Origin: Kondoa malvinella
Lineage: Eukaryota; Basidiomycota; Agaricostilbomycetes; Agaricostilbales; Kondoaceae
Length of the DNA: 64,000 nt
Direction of reading: 5' to 3'
Assembly (NCBI GenBank): GCA_039545315.1
Contig: BCIM01000001.1
Span: 916,805-980,804, forward strand
Shown here: piece after piece, positions 21,697 through 34,700 of the stretch
Numbering within the stretch: the stretch's first letter is position 1
Layout: each line of letters opens with the position of its first letter
Program-made: the position numbers and the translations under genes
The notes under the pieces: model-generated
Told to the model about the DNA's origin: nothing
The model's database searches: none
The model's input: only the letters and a program-made list of their open reading frames with translations

Positions 21697-24600
21697 ATGT
21701 CTGGAGAGCAATCCAAGGGCAGAAGACTGCAACGTGCTTGTGACGCATGCAGAAGGAAAAAGATTCGCTGTTCTGCTTCGGAAACAGGCGACACTGTCAA
21801 TCCCTGTACGAGTTGTAAAAACAACAAGCAAGCATGTCGTTTCGAAGAGGCAGCAAAGAAGAGAGGACCTCCTAAGGGCTACGTAGAGCAGCTTGAACGA
21901 CGTGTGCAAGCTATGGAACAGCTTCTTGAATCTTTGGGAGCCAATACTGGAGCCAACAGCACGGTTGAGTCACCAGAGGACGACTATTCCGGCATGCATA
22001 GCAGTACAGCAGATCTATCCCAGCATTACTATTCGACAGATACTGTGGATGGTCAGCTATTGAGTAGAAGTCCTAGCCCTGATGAAGCAGACCTCAATGT
22101 AAGCTAGTCGTCTATTCTTGGGCGCTGCTCAGAAATCTTTTCCGCAGGACGCTGCTGGTCGATTGAACGGGCTGTCGCTGTCTGATGGAACCTACATTGG
22201 AAGATCTGCAGAAATCACTTTCGTACGATCCACCTTGACTGCCTTCAGAAACATCACCTGCGAAGATGTTACCAAAGTCGAGTCAACACCGTCACATCTT
22301 GCGCTAGCTGTCGAAACAGCTCAAGGATACTATCGTACCCTCTTCCCTCTGCCGCCTCAAGACCTCTGCCGCTCCTTGATCGACCTCTACTTTTCAGAAT
22401 TCAACTCGCATACACTTCTTTTGCACCGCCCTTCTTTTGAACGAGACTATGCAAATCGTGATAGCATATCGCCATCCTTCATCGCTCTCGTCTTTATGGT
22501 CCTGGCTATTGGGTCTCGCTTTTCTGATGATCCTCGAATTTATGAATCGTTTGGTTATCTTGGGCCACCGAGTTTGGGCATGGGTGGTTTGGAACAGAAT
22601 GAAGTGTTTGCCAATGTGTTTGTGCTCTTGTTCCACTCTGAAAGCTTTACCTGATGGGATTTACTAGGCCGCCTGAATCGGCTGGGTACGCTTTTCAAAT
22701 GGCTGCTATGGTGAGTTACTCGTATGTAGAATTCGTTGTGCTGAGAGAGTATCTGTCAGAAACTCACCACCCAACCCATGCAAAATCCAACCATCTACGA
22801 CTTGCAATCTTCCGTTCTTACCACAATTTACATGATGGAGGCAACATCTCCGCTCCGCACCTGTACGTCACTCCATCTGTGGTGAGCAATGCAAAGCCTA
22901 AATTGAATTCAGGGAGCGCACTGGGTTTCTTTGTACATCGAGCTTTGGAAGTTGGTGCGCATCGGCAAAAGATCAAACAGTGGAACAAGAGCTTGCTGCA
23001 GGATGAATTGAGGAAGAGGTGTTTCTGGGCGCTGTATTGCTTAGATAGGCAATTATCAGGAAACCGTGTGTTGCCTCATCCTCTTCTATCGCTATTTTGG
23101 GCTGACTTTCTTCCCTTGCTAGTCGGCCGGTCAGCAGACTACCTTTCGCTGCTCGTATTTGATGCTGACTTGTATTACAGACCAGTCTGCATCAGCGATG
23201 ACGACATTGACCTAGATTTGCCAGCCGAACTGACGGATGAAGAGCTGGACCACTATGAAGGGCTCAATCTACCATATCCGCGCCACTTTGGTCCGCCCGA
23301 TAAATCTGTCCCGGTGTCTGCTTTCTGTTCCTTCATCAGAATGCAGAAAATTACCTCGCGAGCTTTAAAAGACTTGTATGGCTCTCATGGTCCAGGTAAG
23401 TCGCTGTGCTCAGGCTAGGTATGGTGAGCTCACTATAAGTGCAGGAGTATCTCCTCACCAAATTGTGGCTCGGGAGAAGGCTGCCGTCGTGGCATTAGAC
23501 GCTGCATTGAATGACTGGCTGAACAACTTGCCGAATCATCTTCGCTGGAAACCGCCTGCTGGAGATTCCATCGCGCTCATTCAAAGCGCCGCGGTCCTTT
23601 GCTCGTACTATGCGGCGCAGGTAAGCCGCTACGCCTCAATTTAGCGGCACAAATCTGATGAGCAGCAGATTTTGGTACATCGTGGTTTCCTGTCGCCAGA
23701 ACGTCAAGGACTTATTGGCTTTCCCTCTCTTGGTGAGGTGTAATCTTGTCATACATGGCCAGCCTGCTGATATCCAGAAGCCATCTGCTTGAATGCCGCT
23801 CGGTCTTTATCCCGTGTCGTGGAAGCTGTAACCAATGCGGGTGTCATCCACAAGATGCTGGCGTTCGCTCCTTTCTGGTGCTGTACGGCTTCGATGGTGT
23901 TGGTCATCAAGTATGTGTTCTTTTGCTTGGCCTTAGGCAAGAGTTGACGATTGTTTTATCAGTGTGTTTGGAAATAACAAGGTGTTGGGACCGTCTGAAG
24001 CCGCCCTCTTAGATGTTCAGAGGTGCTTTCAAGCGTTGAAGGTTCTCTCTAGGCGGAGCTGTTAGTTTTTCGATCCCTAGTGCCTGGCAAAACACGTCTG
24101 ACTTGCTGCCCAGACATTGCCAAAATCGCTCACAGCAGTTTTACCGAGCTTTTTCCCGGTCAGAACGAGCCAAGCAAAGACAGACTGTCCATGCGGAAAT
24201 CAAGTAAGAGGGATCGGGAAGAAACAAGCGACCCTTTGCTTCGCTCAGCACCTGCCCCGCCTATGGCTCATAGCTCTCTGTTCGACTATCCCTCTATCGT
24301 ACAGCAGCACTCTGGCGAATCATCTCCCGATAGTGTCTTTTCGCATACAGACAGAACGCTGCCGATCAATACAGCCGACTTAAGCGGTTTCAACAACTTT
24401 TCTAGCAATCCAGCCTTTCAACCGTTCTCGTTCTCCGCGCCACCTGAACCTTCGCTCAACGACTTCGTTCCGCCGCCGTCTTCTTTTGATCTGCCATTCT
24501 TCACCAACAGTTTCGACAGACCATTGTTCGAGAATAGCGATGGCACGCCGTTGTTTTCGCCTTACGGTGCCTACGGAGCCTCAAATGGCGACACTTTCGA

Positions 24601-24700
24601 ACCGTCACACTTTGATTTTGACGTCCCGCCTTTGCCCAACAACATGTATTCTCAACATTTCTCTCATGACCAACGACGTGGGCCGATGCAGCAGTGGTGA
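21697..24700 (+). CDS. Zn(II)2Cys6 transcription factor with fungal_trans domain
   Basis: The N-terminus carries ACDACRRKKIRC, then NPCTSCKNNKQACRF, a binuclear zinc cluster with an extended middle loop. KKRGPPKGYVEQLERRVQAM, the usual linker and dimerising coil, follows. The middle region (FPLPPQDLCRSLIDLYFSEF, LLHRPSFERDY, ALGFFVHRALEVGAHRQK, RCFWALYCLDRQLSG, RPVCISDDDIDLDLP) is the fungal-specific transcription factor regulatory domain. The C-terminus is Ser/Pro/Phe-rich and ends GPMQQW. About nine introns; those near 22600-22690 and 23390-23450 are less certain. Similar proteins regulate carbon or nitrogen use; the target pathway cannot be read from sequence. The amino-acid permease lies next to it (tail-to-tail), which may or may not be functional. 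Confidence 0.82.
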
Positions 24701-24849
24701 TGTTTAATAGTAATAGTATGTAGAGTAATAGGATGTCATAACAGCCAGTGAGGACGAGACGTGTAACAACAGTAGATTGTACAAGGGGACAATAGATTTG
24801 ATTAAACCGATTGCATTTGCATCCACATACTCCCACTAGTCACAAGAAC

Positions 24850-27419
24850 CTAAGCGTACGCTCCGAACAAGGCTGAAAAAGACGAGGTACACATGAGCCA
24901 CATCCGCTAATAAGTGAAAGAGAGACTGACCATGACACGCGCGTTTGAAGAAGGGAAGGTTCTTGATAGCAGCGCGCTCGGCATTGAGCTCTTCAGCAGT
25001 CTGCAAAATGATAAGCATGGCAGGGCCGAGCTGAACGTGTCGCAACTTACAGCGAAGCATTTTCGTCCAGTGACAAGGTCGATTTCGGAAGCTCTTGCTG
25101 GGCGAGTTCTTTTCCATACGACACCGATGATGTAGAACACCAGCATGACAGGCAGAGCGAGGCTGTGCACGTGATGAGCGCGATCGTTTGGCAGGATCAA
25201 GGGAGCGTACTAGGCAAGGAAGAAGCTCTCCGCTGCCGCGGCTCCATCAGCGTTACCACCGATAGGGAAGATCTGTTTGCGACATTTGAGCACGGGACAC
25301 AGGTGAGGTCAAGGTGCAGACTGACCGCAATGTAGAATTGAGCGACCAAGACGAGTGACAAGATGACGATAGCCAACCAAGTGCCGTAAAGCTGTGGACA
25401 CGTTAGTATTCTTTTGTTGTCTCAGAACGAGATACTCACACCACCGAGAGCACGGAATGGCAGCTCATCGAGAGAGTGACCTTGCGCTTTCCATGCGGCA
25501 CGGAAACGGACGTGGGCAACATTGATACTGAGCCAAGTGATGATGGTTGAAAGACCTGAAAGAGCCAAAAGCCAGTTGAAAAGCTGTGTGCCGACTTCGT
25601 CTGAAACGTTGGCGTATGCGATAGGGCTGAAGGCGAGAATGAAGACGGTAGCCCAGAGTGGTCGGCCGGCCTAAACGATCAGATAAAGGTCATTCGAAGC
25701 CCCAAACTCTAAATCTGTTGCGACAAACCTTGTCCACAGTAGCGAAAAAGCGAGGAGCGTAGCCTTGTTCAGCCAAAGCCATTAAAGTACGAGATCCAGC
25801 GTAGACACATGACATGCCGATCGACAAGACAGAGATGGTGATAGTAGCATTGATCAGGTGGTCAAGACCGTTAACGTTGGCGCGGGCGAAGACTCGAACG
25901 AAGGGGGAAGTGTTGGCATCGTAAGATCCACCGATAAGGTTTGGGTCATCGCTGTTTCGAGATGTCAATGTAGCGCAAAAAGCAGAAGCAGAGAACTCAC
26001 TATGGGATCAAAAGACCAATGAAGAACAGCGACATGATGTAAATGAAAGAGATACGCCAGAAAGTCATTTTGCAGGCTGAAGGCATGGCCTTGCGAGGGT
26101 TGGGGTGCTCAGTTGCAGCAAGACCGACGAGCTCAGTTCCAGCGTAGCTGTCGACCTGATGAGTCCCGGAAGTAGTGCTGTGTGAAAAGTACTTACGAGA
26201 AGGCAGCAGTGACAAAGACAGAGCAGACACCTTTGAATCCGTTTGCGAATGCTCCTGGATTGTACCAAAGACGAGCGCCCCAGTATTCGTTGTAAACGCC
26301 GCTAGATGGGCCACCCCCGAGGACAAACACGAATGAGGCGACCAAAAAGAGAGCGATGACAAATAATTTCAAGCAGCTAGTCCAAAATTCTTCTTCTGCG
26401 AAGCCCATAGTGTTGATATTGAGCAATGTAATGGCCTAGCAAATTAGTGATTAACCGTGATCATTAATTGGACCCTCTAGACTCACAACGAAGAAGACTG
26501 TGATCCACACTGCAATGTTGACTGTCCCGTTAGGGTCCCAGTACTGAACAGTGAAAGCAGCGGCAGTGAGTTCCAAAGGCAAGACGACAGCCCATTGAGC
26601 GACGTAGTTCCATCCCATGGCGAAACCCCAAGAAGGGTCAATGAAGCGTGAAATCAGTGTGTAGAAACCACCTGGATACAGTGATCAGCGAACGTCTGGA
26701 TCGAATGTCAAGAAGAACTCACCAGTGACGGGGTACATAATAGCCATTTCTCCGATATTTTGCACCGTTGAGATCAACATGATGCCCATGATAGCCCAGC
26801 AAATGAGGATACCAGCGGGACCACCACTGTAGAAGAAGGTATTAGATGCGGCTCAGATGCCAAGGCCAGAGGACTGACCGACGAAGAGCGCCACCAGAAC
26901 CAATGAACAGACCAGTACCAATAGAACCACCGACAGCAATCATTCTACGGAGAGACAGATAATTAGCCAGATCAAAGGGTCTGGATGTGGGCTAACTTAC
27001 TGCAAGTGACGGTTCTTGAACTTGTGTTGAAGCATAGTGTTGCCTTTGACAGCGCCAACTTTTCCGTTGCCATCATCGCTGCGATCAGGTCGTATTAGCG
27101 CTTGCCTTTATTTCGACGTGCTTCAGGAGCTTACTAGACATGGACCATACCGGGAGCTGGCTTGAAAGACTCGGCAGTTAGACCCCATCGAGTCCATTTG
27201 CTCTCTTGCATTGGGTCGTAAGCGGCAGCATCTGTACAATGGCTTGTCAGTTCCGATGACCAATACTTCAGTGGTCGTCGCTGACCCTCGGTGTATACAT
27301 TGACGCCTTCTGGCGCCTGATTGAGCTGGCCCTTCTTTTCCTGCACATTCCGATAAGCAATCCAGATCCACTTGGGCGATCGCCTTGCATCGAAAGCTTA
27401 CAATATCGTAGTCAACCAT
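24850..27419 (-). CDS. Amino-acid permease (YAT/AAP family, 12 TM)
   Basis: The start at 27419 (MVDYDI, then EKKGQLNQAPEGVNVYTE) gives an acidic cytosolic head. MLQHKFKNRHLQMIAVGGSI continuing GTGLFIGSGGALRRGGPAG is the family signature of yeast amino-acid permeases. Further helices include AIMGIMLISTVQNIGEMAIM, YPVTGGFYTLISRFIDPSWG, FAMGWNYVAQWAVVLPLE, AAFSYAGTELVGLAATEHP, SIGMSCVYAGSRTLMALAEQ and ALPVMLVFYIIGVVWKR. The tail ends FFKRACHALFGAYA once a last intron is removed (stop at 24850-24852). About 590 residues, the usual length, with about eleven introns. It transports amino acids with protons at the plasma membrane; members depend on SHR3 for ER exit. Substrate range is not predictable. 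Confidence 0.9.
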
Positions 27420-28133
27420 GGTGCCGATAAGAGCAAGATAACACCAAAAGTCTGTGATCGCAGAAGAAGAACAAAGTTCAGCCACTCCCAAATTGACATC
27501 GGACATTCAAAAGCGGACCAGGTGAGTATCAAGACGGCCTGAAAGATAAGAGGCAAGCTGGTTGAGGAGCAAGAGAGGGAGCGGGAGACTTTTCCTTAGC
27601 TCGACCCCGGCCAAGAGCACATGTATCCGAGAAAGCACATGATAGATAAGGTCTCCCCGCAAAACTTTGGGTCTCACCCGAATTTGGGTTCATGGGTTTA
27701 CAGCGCAACTCTCTGGACAGCAGGCTTCAACATAACGACTGTTCGCAGAGCAATGTTTCAACCGAGTCATGTGCTTTTGAGCCTTATCAGGTCTACAGAA
27801 GTGGAGGCCCTGTTTGTAGGTCCCAAGACTTTTGCGGTATGCCGTTAACCATTCAGGTCTCGACGCCTGACCGGCAATGCTCGCTAGAACTTCAAGGGCA
27901 GAAACCAAGAGCGTGGATTTTCATACTTTGCGTGGATCAGGAGCCGGTCTTGCCGTGGTATATATAGTCAATATTTAGGCAGATAACGATTGATGTGCAC
28001 CAAAGCGAAGAATAGGCAATTCGAGAATAGTGATGCATATAATTGGCAAGCTCGGATTGTCGCATGTCCACGAAGCGGTCGCAATTCCGACAGTCTATAC
28101 GCCTGACATACAGAATTCATCGGATCATACCAG
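27420..28133. promoter_or_regulatory. Divergent region upstream of the permease
   Basis: About 700 nt. A GATA-type core (TTATC/GATAA) appears several times, e.g. 27428, 27547, 27784 and 27983 (the last two as TTATC and GATAA). GATA factors control nitrogen permeases in fungi, but chance occurrence is not excluded. Overlapping ORFs on both strands look like noise. Confidence 0.35.
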
Positions 28134-28966
28134 ATGCGCGAGCAGGGTGTGCTATCAGAGACGCTTTGATGAAAACACGCTGATACCAGTTCGCGTGAAG
28201 AAATGTGTTGAGAAACAGAATCAAGCATCTCTTTAGGCCGCGTTTGCTACAGGGAAAGCCAGGCAAACAAGAGGCGGCCGTACAGGAAGCTGAAGAGGTG
28301 AATCTTAGAGCAATGCTACCTTCAACACCTTTCTGAAGAAGCATGACAGCTACTCTCTATTTTGGCGAGGGCTGCGCGGAACAAGACAGACAGCGTGGAA
28401 GAGCTGCAGGATATCATGTATGGTCGAGCAGGATTCAGGAGGGAAGAGCTTCTTCGCGTGAGTCATCTCCAGGGTCCGAGCGCTCGACTCCATTTCTTAA
28501 GGGGTTGCGGCAGCCATTTCTGGTTGGAGGACCTTTGCATCCTGTCCAGCAAGCTCTCTTTCGTTCTCCCTTTGCGCACCCTTCGCCAAAATTGGTCGTT
28601 AACGGTCCGACATACTTGGAGCGAGATTTGGTAGTACAGCGTCCTCTCGGTGACCAACAGAAGAAGGCTGCTCTCAAGCGCTGGTGGCATCGCCAAGTCG
28701 TGTCTCGTACTTTGCCGCCTTTGCCTGCTGAGGATCTGAAGAGTTTGGAGGCTTTGGCAAGCGGCGACTTTCAGCTGCCCAAGGCATCTACAATAGACAA
28801 GCGAGCAGTCAAGCGTCGAGCTAGTCTACTCCTTGATCGTGTGCCGATACTCGACGGCAACCGAGTCTCGCTATCACCATACAGCTTATCTCGTCAAACC
28901 AGCAAAAATGACGTTCAACTATCGCAGGAAGAAGAAGCCTGGCTGGCGAAACACAACTCAACGTGA
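28134..28966 (+). CDS. Unrecognised basic protein, possibly organellar
   Basis: Three blocks join in frame. The first is PRLLQGKPGKQEAAVQEAEE. An intron of about 50 nt ending GCATGACAG leads to LLSILARAARNKTDSVEELQ and MYGRAGFRREELLR. A 43-nt intron (GTGAGTCAT..TTCTTAAG) then leads to GLRQPFLVGGPLHPVQQALF and on to KAALKRWWHRQVVSRTLPPL, stop at 28966. The protein is rich in Arg, Lys and Leu with few acidic blocks in the middle. It would suit a mitochondrial ribosomal or assembly factor, but I do not recognise a family. The start is unresolved: ATG 28134 is the nearest candidate, and its join to the first block is not clean. Confidence 0.5.
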
Positions 28967-29033
28967 ACTGTCAATGCAAGAGTCGATTCAGAGAATATTA
29001 CAAAGGACGACAAAGTAGAATCTAAAGGCTAGA

Positions 29034-30849
29034 TCACTGCGCTTCTAATCCAGCTCCTCCTTCACGCTTCTTGAGCACCAACTCTTCGCCAGTCACTCGC
29101 CTCCAGACATCCCGAACATCATCAGTCACAGTTCTGATACTGCAGTGAGCAATGTTTCCAATTGTATAGAGATGTGGCTCACTCGAAATGACTTGTAGCA
29201 TCATACGACCTTGTCACGAAGACGTTGTCTCTAGATCCAGAGTCCGCTGGCGAGTAGATAGATGAGACAGAAACGAATCTAAAGGGACCAGTTAGAAGAG
29301 ATCTACGCTGTGGGATGTAACGTACTTCTCGAAAATAGGACCGAGTAGCTTGAAACCAGGCTCTAGTTCCAGTTCCGGTGTCGATGTCTCCACGACAGTA
29401 GAGACCATAGCGACATATAGGTCTTTAGGCGTGACATTGTGATTGTTTGAGACTTCAGCGATGTAGATGTCTGCAGCACCATCAGCTCGAAGCACAATAT
29501 GACCGATGGACACTGACCATGCTTTCGACCAACTTGGTTTTGCGGGATGATGAGCTGAACCGAATCGCTTTCGTCGGTCGAGGGAATCGGGTGCTTGAGC
29601 AAACAAATCGCTCTGACGACCTTGCCTTCCTCAAACACCTTTTCTTCACCTTCCTTTGTCTTTCCTCCCAAAAAGTAGGAAGGATCACCAATGACCTGCT
29701 TCGCTTTGACTGTTTCATCTCCACTGCGGACACCAACGAATTTCCCATCTTCGCCATATACAACTTCATCGACTGGTTTATCGAGCATGTATGTTCCACC
29801 ATAGATGGCTGAAAGACGAGCGAAACCTTGTGGGAGTTCACCCAAACCGTAAAGAGGGTAGATGTAGGGTGATTTGCCGTATCGAGCCATCGAAGTAGAG
29901 TAAAGCATGATGCGTTCATAAGTTTCACGCAGCGGTCTGTGGATGTACGAATCATCTTGATGCAAAGCCATAGCATGACCGATGAAGTCTTGAGTACCGG
30001 CTTCCAAACCATACTTGTAGTAGACGTCTTTCATTATGGTCGTGTCGAGCTTGACACCAGCATGAGTCGATGGGTCATCCTCTTTGTACGCAGCGATGAA
30101 TTGCAAAAAGTTCTTGGCGCGACGCTTCTCAAAGAGACCGAGCAGAGGCGAACGAAGAGCTTCCATCTCGGATGCAGGGACTTTGGACACTCTACCGGTT
30201 CGGTAGACGTAAGAGCCAGAGATTTGCTTGAATTCCATGTAGCGGGTTACATCAGTGTGAACGAGCATCTTGGTCAATTCTCCATTGGCCATCATAAACT
30301 TGGGAATCAGATCAATGGCGACTGCATCTGATGAGCTAAAGTATTGATGAGGTTAGGCCGTAACATACAATCTCTGTCGCGACCAATGTTGTTCGGAGGT
30401 GCCTGACCAGGCCTGAAGCGTTGGTAGAGCTGCACGGGCTGTCAGTCAAGCGGAGTTGACGCGGGCCAGAACACTTGCCTGAGTGAGGTTCAAACTAGCA
30501 CTTTCGGCGCCTGTGAAACGAATCAACGGGATTCAAGCATGGCTTTCTGAGCTCTGACATACCATAGTAGTCGTTACGATCCATGTGCAAGACCTTCTTG
30601 CCCTCTACGGATAGGAGGCCGGACAGAATGCATTCCTAACAGAGAGAGATGCATGTCACCTCAATGCGGAATCGTCTGCTCCGCTAGAGCTTACGGTCAG
30701 ACCAGTGCCCAGCCTGTCGCAGCGTGTGAGAAGTCTGGCGTGTGTCTACCGAGGTCAGGCTTACACGATAACATCATAGGTTTCTACGCGAACAAAGTGA
30801 GCTTTGAGAGTATTCCTGCGTGTGCTTTGCAGAGGGACTGACCATCCAT
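29034..30849 (-). CDS. GDI1: Rab GDP-dissociation inhibitor
   Basis: The start at 30849 is a 7-nt exon (ATGGATG). It joins through two further small exons to give MDETYDVIVLGTGLTECILS, the dinucleotide-fold N-terminus of Rab GDI/REP proteins. KKVLHMDRNDYYG, then MEFKQISGSYVYRTGRVSKV, then ALHQDDSYIHRPLRET, YPLYGLGELPQGFARLSAIYG and CLLKHPIPST follow the family in order. The C-terminus DLYVAMVSTVVETSTPELEL, then LVLKKREGGAGLEAQ, is complete. GDI extracts prenylated GDP-Rab from membranes and recycles it in the cytosol. About nine introns, clustered at the 5' end. Length about 445 residues, as expected. Confidence 0.93.
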
Positions 30850-31756
30850 CCTTGCTTTCTACTCTGTATATTTGTATAAGGCGGGTGCAATTGCGAAGAC
30901 TTCAATTAGTTGACGTCGTTCGCTGTTGACCTGTTGCAGCGACAATCTGCACGTTGCCTGCGCTGGAAGAGCTCTCAACACGTTACACAAGAGCTTTTCA
31001 GCTATTATACCCCTGCCCTTCCTCATGTTGGTCTTCCGTTTCGTCGGGTCTTTCTGTCAATGTTCTGCCAACCTCGGGGCAGATACAGTCTCGTGCTCGA
31101 CCTGAGTGTCTTCAGCTTGTTCTGCTCTTAGAATATATTGCTCTATGCTCTGCCCCTTACTCTTGCGATTACTGTCAACCCGTCTGGCTACATCTGACGC
31201 TGCGAGCAAGCGACATTGACCAGACTCGCACTGCTTTTGTATTCCACAAGCCGAGAAGCAGAAGCTCAAGATGACGAAGGGCGTTAAACGCTCGCTGCGT
31301 TGCTCCTGATTCGGTCTGACCGACGCGGTGCTATGCCTAATTATGCAAACTGACCGAAGTCTATCTAAGCCGTCCCTGTTCTACAAGACGTGATACTGCT
31401 TTAGGATGGAACAATATTACGCTGGCAACAGCAAAGCGGAACATCCTGGGCGGCCGACCAAGCTACTTCAAGCTACTTCAAAGCGGATTCTCACAACGAT
31501 TTGCTACACACTTAGACGTGCCCAAGATGTCCTCGGAAGCTGTCGATATGAATGCAACACTACCAGACAAAGTATATGCATGGGACCAGGCCAGAAGGGG
31601 TAGATGTGAGAGGCCGGTATTGGCCGGAGTGATGGGCTTCCAAGGAAATCTTTCAAACTGCTTGTTCATTCCCAATTTGGTCATAGCGTTCTTTGGGTTG
31701 TGTTGTGCATGGCCGGCCGAGGCGCCTCGTGAGATACCCAGTCAAGAGATTACCAG
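30850..31756. promoter_or_regulatory. Large divergent intergenic region (GDI1 / TBL1-like), with a doubtful small ORF
   Basis: About 900 nt between divergent starts, among the longest gaps in the window. An ORF from an internal ATG at 31527 to 31760 (MSSEAVDMNATLPDKVYAWD onward) overlaps the TBL1-like start and has a hydrophobic tail, but no family likeness. A 10-base direct repeat (CTACTTCAAG, CTACTTCAAA) lies near 31464-31483. The doubtful ORF may be an upstream ORF in the leader of the WD40 gene. Confidence 0.35.
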
Positions 31757-34700
31757 ATGAATGCAACAAATGAGAATGGAGAGAACCATTCGACCAGTGA
31801 TTTGGCAGCCGTGACAAGCAATGAAGTCAATATGCTTGTGTGGGCCTACTTACAAGAGACAGGTCTGTTATATCTGCAAGAGGAGAATTGGCAGCAGATG
31901 TATTGACGCCTGTGAAACAAACAGGACTCGACCATTCTGCCTTCTCGCTATTGCACGAATCTCGCCTCAGCTCTGCAGTGACGGCCAACGACGCTTCTGG
32001 GACTCGTATCATCGATATTCCTTTGCCTCAAAATCATTTGGTTCGCATTTTGCATAAAGGCTTGCTTTACCTCGAAGCGGAAGCCAGATGGCGAGGCGTA
32101 CGTTTGCCTTGCTCTCAATGAAGTACACATCTGATATGTATTACAGGAAGATACAAAGTCCAATCCACCCAAACTACTCGGTTATGCAGTAGAAGACCGA
32201 GTTCCATTGCCCAATTTGAGGCAATCTCCGCCTGAACCACCTACACCTAAAGCATCTACATCTCAGCCTACACCCCTGCTAGGGCCGAGGAAACAGCGCA
32301 GTCAGTCAAATCCGCCAGCACCTACTTCTGCAAAACCTTCAACAAGTTTAAAAGAAGCAAACCCTAGCAGAACTTTATCTCAATCTGTGAATATCACTCA
32401 ACAACCTGCTTCCATCCCTGAAGAAGAACCCACTCTTCCTTTACCGAATCTACCGACAGCCCAAAGTGGTTCAGGTCAATCTGAGCCAAGTTCTAGGCGG
32501 GCATCTTTATCGCCTGAACAAAGTCGCAGCGCTACTCTACCACCTCTTCCCCAATCAAATACGCAGCGGCAACAGCAGCAGCAATCATCTGCAAAGCGGA
32601 AAGAACGAGAACATGACCTTGATTCTCATTTGGGACCACCACCGAGTCACAAAGCTTCCACATCGTCTGTTGGGGATATGGATGTTGACAAACCTGAAAG
32701 TGCTGCATCTTCGCCGAAAGTAACGAGGAGAAAGTCATTGTCAGCAGAACCGCCTGTATCGCGGAAATCATCTGGCCAACAATCAGCAATGGAAGTGGAT
32801 GAACCAGAGCAGAAGCGTGCCAAAATCGAAGATGCGCCAGTATCTTCTAGCGCTACTTCTGCCAAGCCAGCGAATGGGAAACACCCAGATTCGATAGCGA
32901 TGCCTGCTCCTCCTACGCCTTCCTCCGTGTTCCAGACTCCTGCGCTACCGACTTCATCTCAGGCCGCATCTGCTCCTTTACCATCCCCTGCGCTTCCAAG
33001 ACCCAATCCCTCAGTGTCACTGGTCTCTGTTCGGACAGTCTCAACACCAAAACCCGCCCAACCTCAACCGTCACCATCAGCAAACAATCTTCAAGCTAAC
33101 GGCCCGCATCAACGTTCCACATCGCCTAATGTCTCTCGCTCCAACTCGTTAAATCGTTCAGCCAATTCCGCCTCTTCTTCGAGACGAGGTTCATCACCCG
33201 AAGTGACTCGCAATCACAAGCCCAAACAAAACAACACTGCCGCTCGAGTACGCACCGTCTCAGCTAAACCAATCCTTCAACAAGCGCGAACAAATTCAGA
33301 AACAAACACGAATGGGAAACAGGAAGAAGAAGCTGCTGAAGTACCGAAACCGAGAGGGAAAGATCCTACGTTGGGCGAAGCGAAACCGGACAAGATCACT
33401 TTGCTGCAAGGTCATTCGTCAAGTGTACAACCATGCTGCTGGAACCCGAAAGTGCCGCATATGCTCGCTACAGCGTATGTCGAGATCATTGTTGGCTGTA
33501 CTCAGCTCAATATGCATCCGCCATACAGGTCCATCGACTCGACAGCCCGAATTTGGGATGTCTCGACTGAACCAGGGACGAAAATTAGCGAAAGCGTCAT
33601 TTGCAAGCATTCTTCTGGGAGCAAAAAGTCTGACATACCTGTTGTGGCCTGGAATGTGCGTCGTCTCAATCTGTGCACTTCTTGCATACCAATTGAGACT
33701 ATGACACAGCCTGACGGGACATTGCTTGCGACCGGAGCTGAGGATGGTATTGCTCGAATATGGACGTAAGCTAACATGATATCTACGCATGCTTGTTGCT
33801 AAGCATTGTATCCCTTTTCAGGCTGGCTGGCGATCTCTATCTCGTACTTTCGATGCATCAGGTGTGTCAGAGCGATCTTTGTCCATCTTTGCGATGCTCA
33901 TCGATCATTATTGCCTCACAGAGAGGGATTTACTCGATACGATGGAATAGTAAAGGCACCATGCTGCTCACTGGCAGTCTGGACAACACATGCTGTTTGT
34001 GGGAGCTCAACTCTGGTAAAGTGAAACAACAGTGGGAGACTCATTCAGGTCAGTATGGTTGCAGAGATATCAGCGTTGCTGATGGTTCCTTCTCTCCATG
34101 TGACAGACTCGGTGCTCGACTGCGATTGGTATGATGACTCTACCTTCGCAAGCTGTAGTATGGACAAGACAGTTCACAGTCAGTGATAACAGATCCTATT
34201 GAGCTTCAATTCATTGGCTTTGTGCGTTCCTGACAGTCCTGGCGCTGAATCGCCCTTCACCGCTACATCGTCTGCGCGGCCACAAGGACGAAATCAACTC
34301 TTGCCGCTTTGATCCTAGCAAGACCATGCTAGCAACGTCAAGTGACGACAAGACCGTCCGGATATGGAGCATGACGAACCTTTTGACCAAGCCAGAAGAA
34401 GGCGAAGAGCAGTTAGAGATTGACAAAAACGGCGGTGTCTTCCTTCTGCAAGGGCATACAGATCAAGTGCAGCAAGTGGTCTGGCAAAATCACCCCAATG
34501 CCAAGAGACGACTACTTGCATCGTGCGTCGTTGCCCCGTTCTGTTTGGTACTAAAAACTGAGAAGGTACCAACGGCCACAGGACGTCCTTCGACACCACC
34601 GCTCGTCTGTGGGATGCTGACAAAGGCACATGTCTTTACACCTTTGTGCGAAACACGGCTGTCGTCTACTCTGTCTCTTTCTCGCCGCTGGGAAGCGAGT

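Noticed and set aside
27420..28133. GATA-factor control of the permease
   Set aside because: GATAA/TTATC is short and expected by chance several times in 700 nt; not called as a regulatory site.
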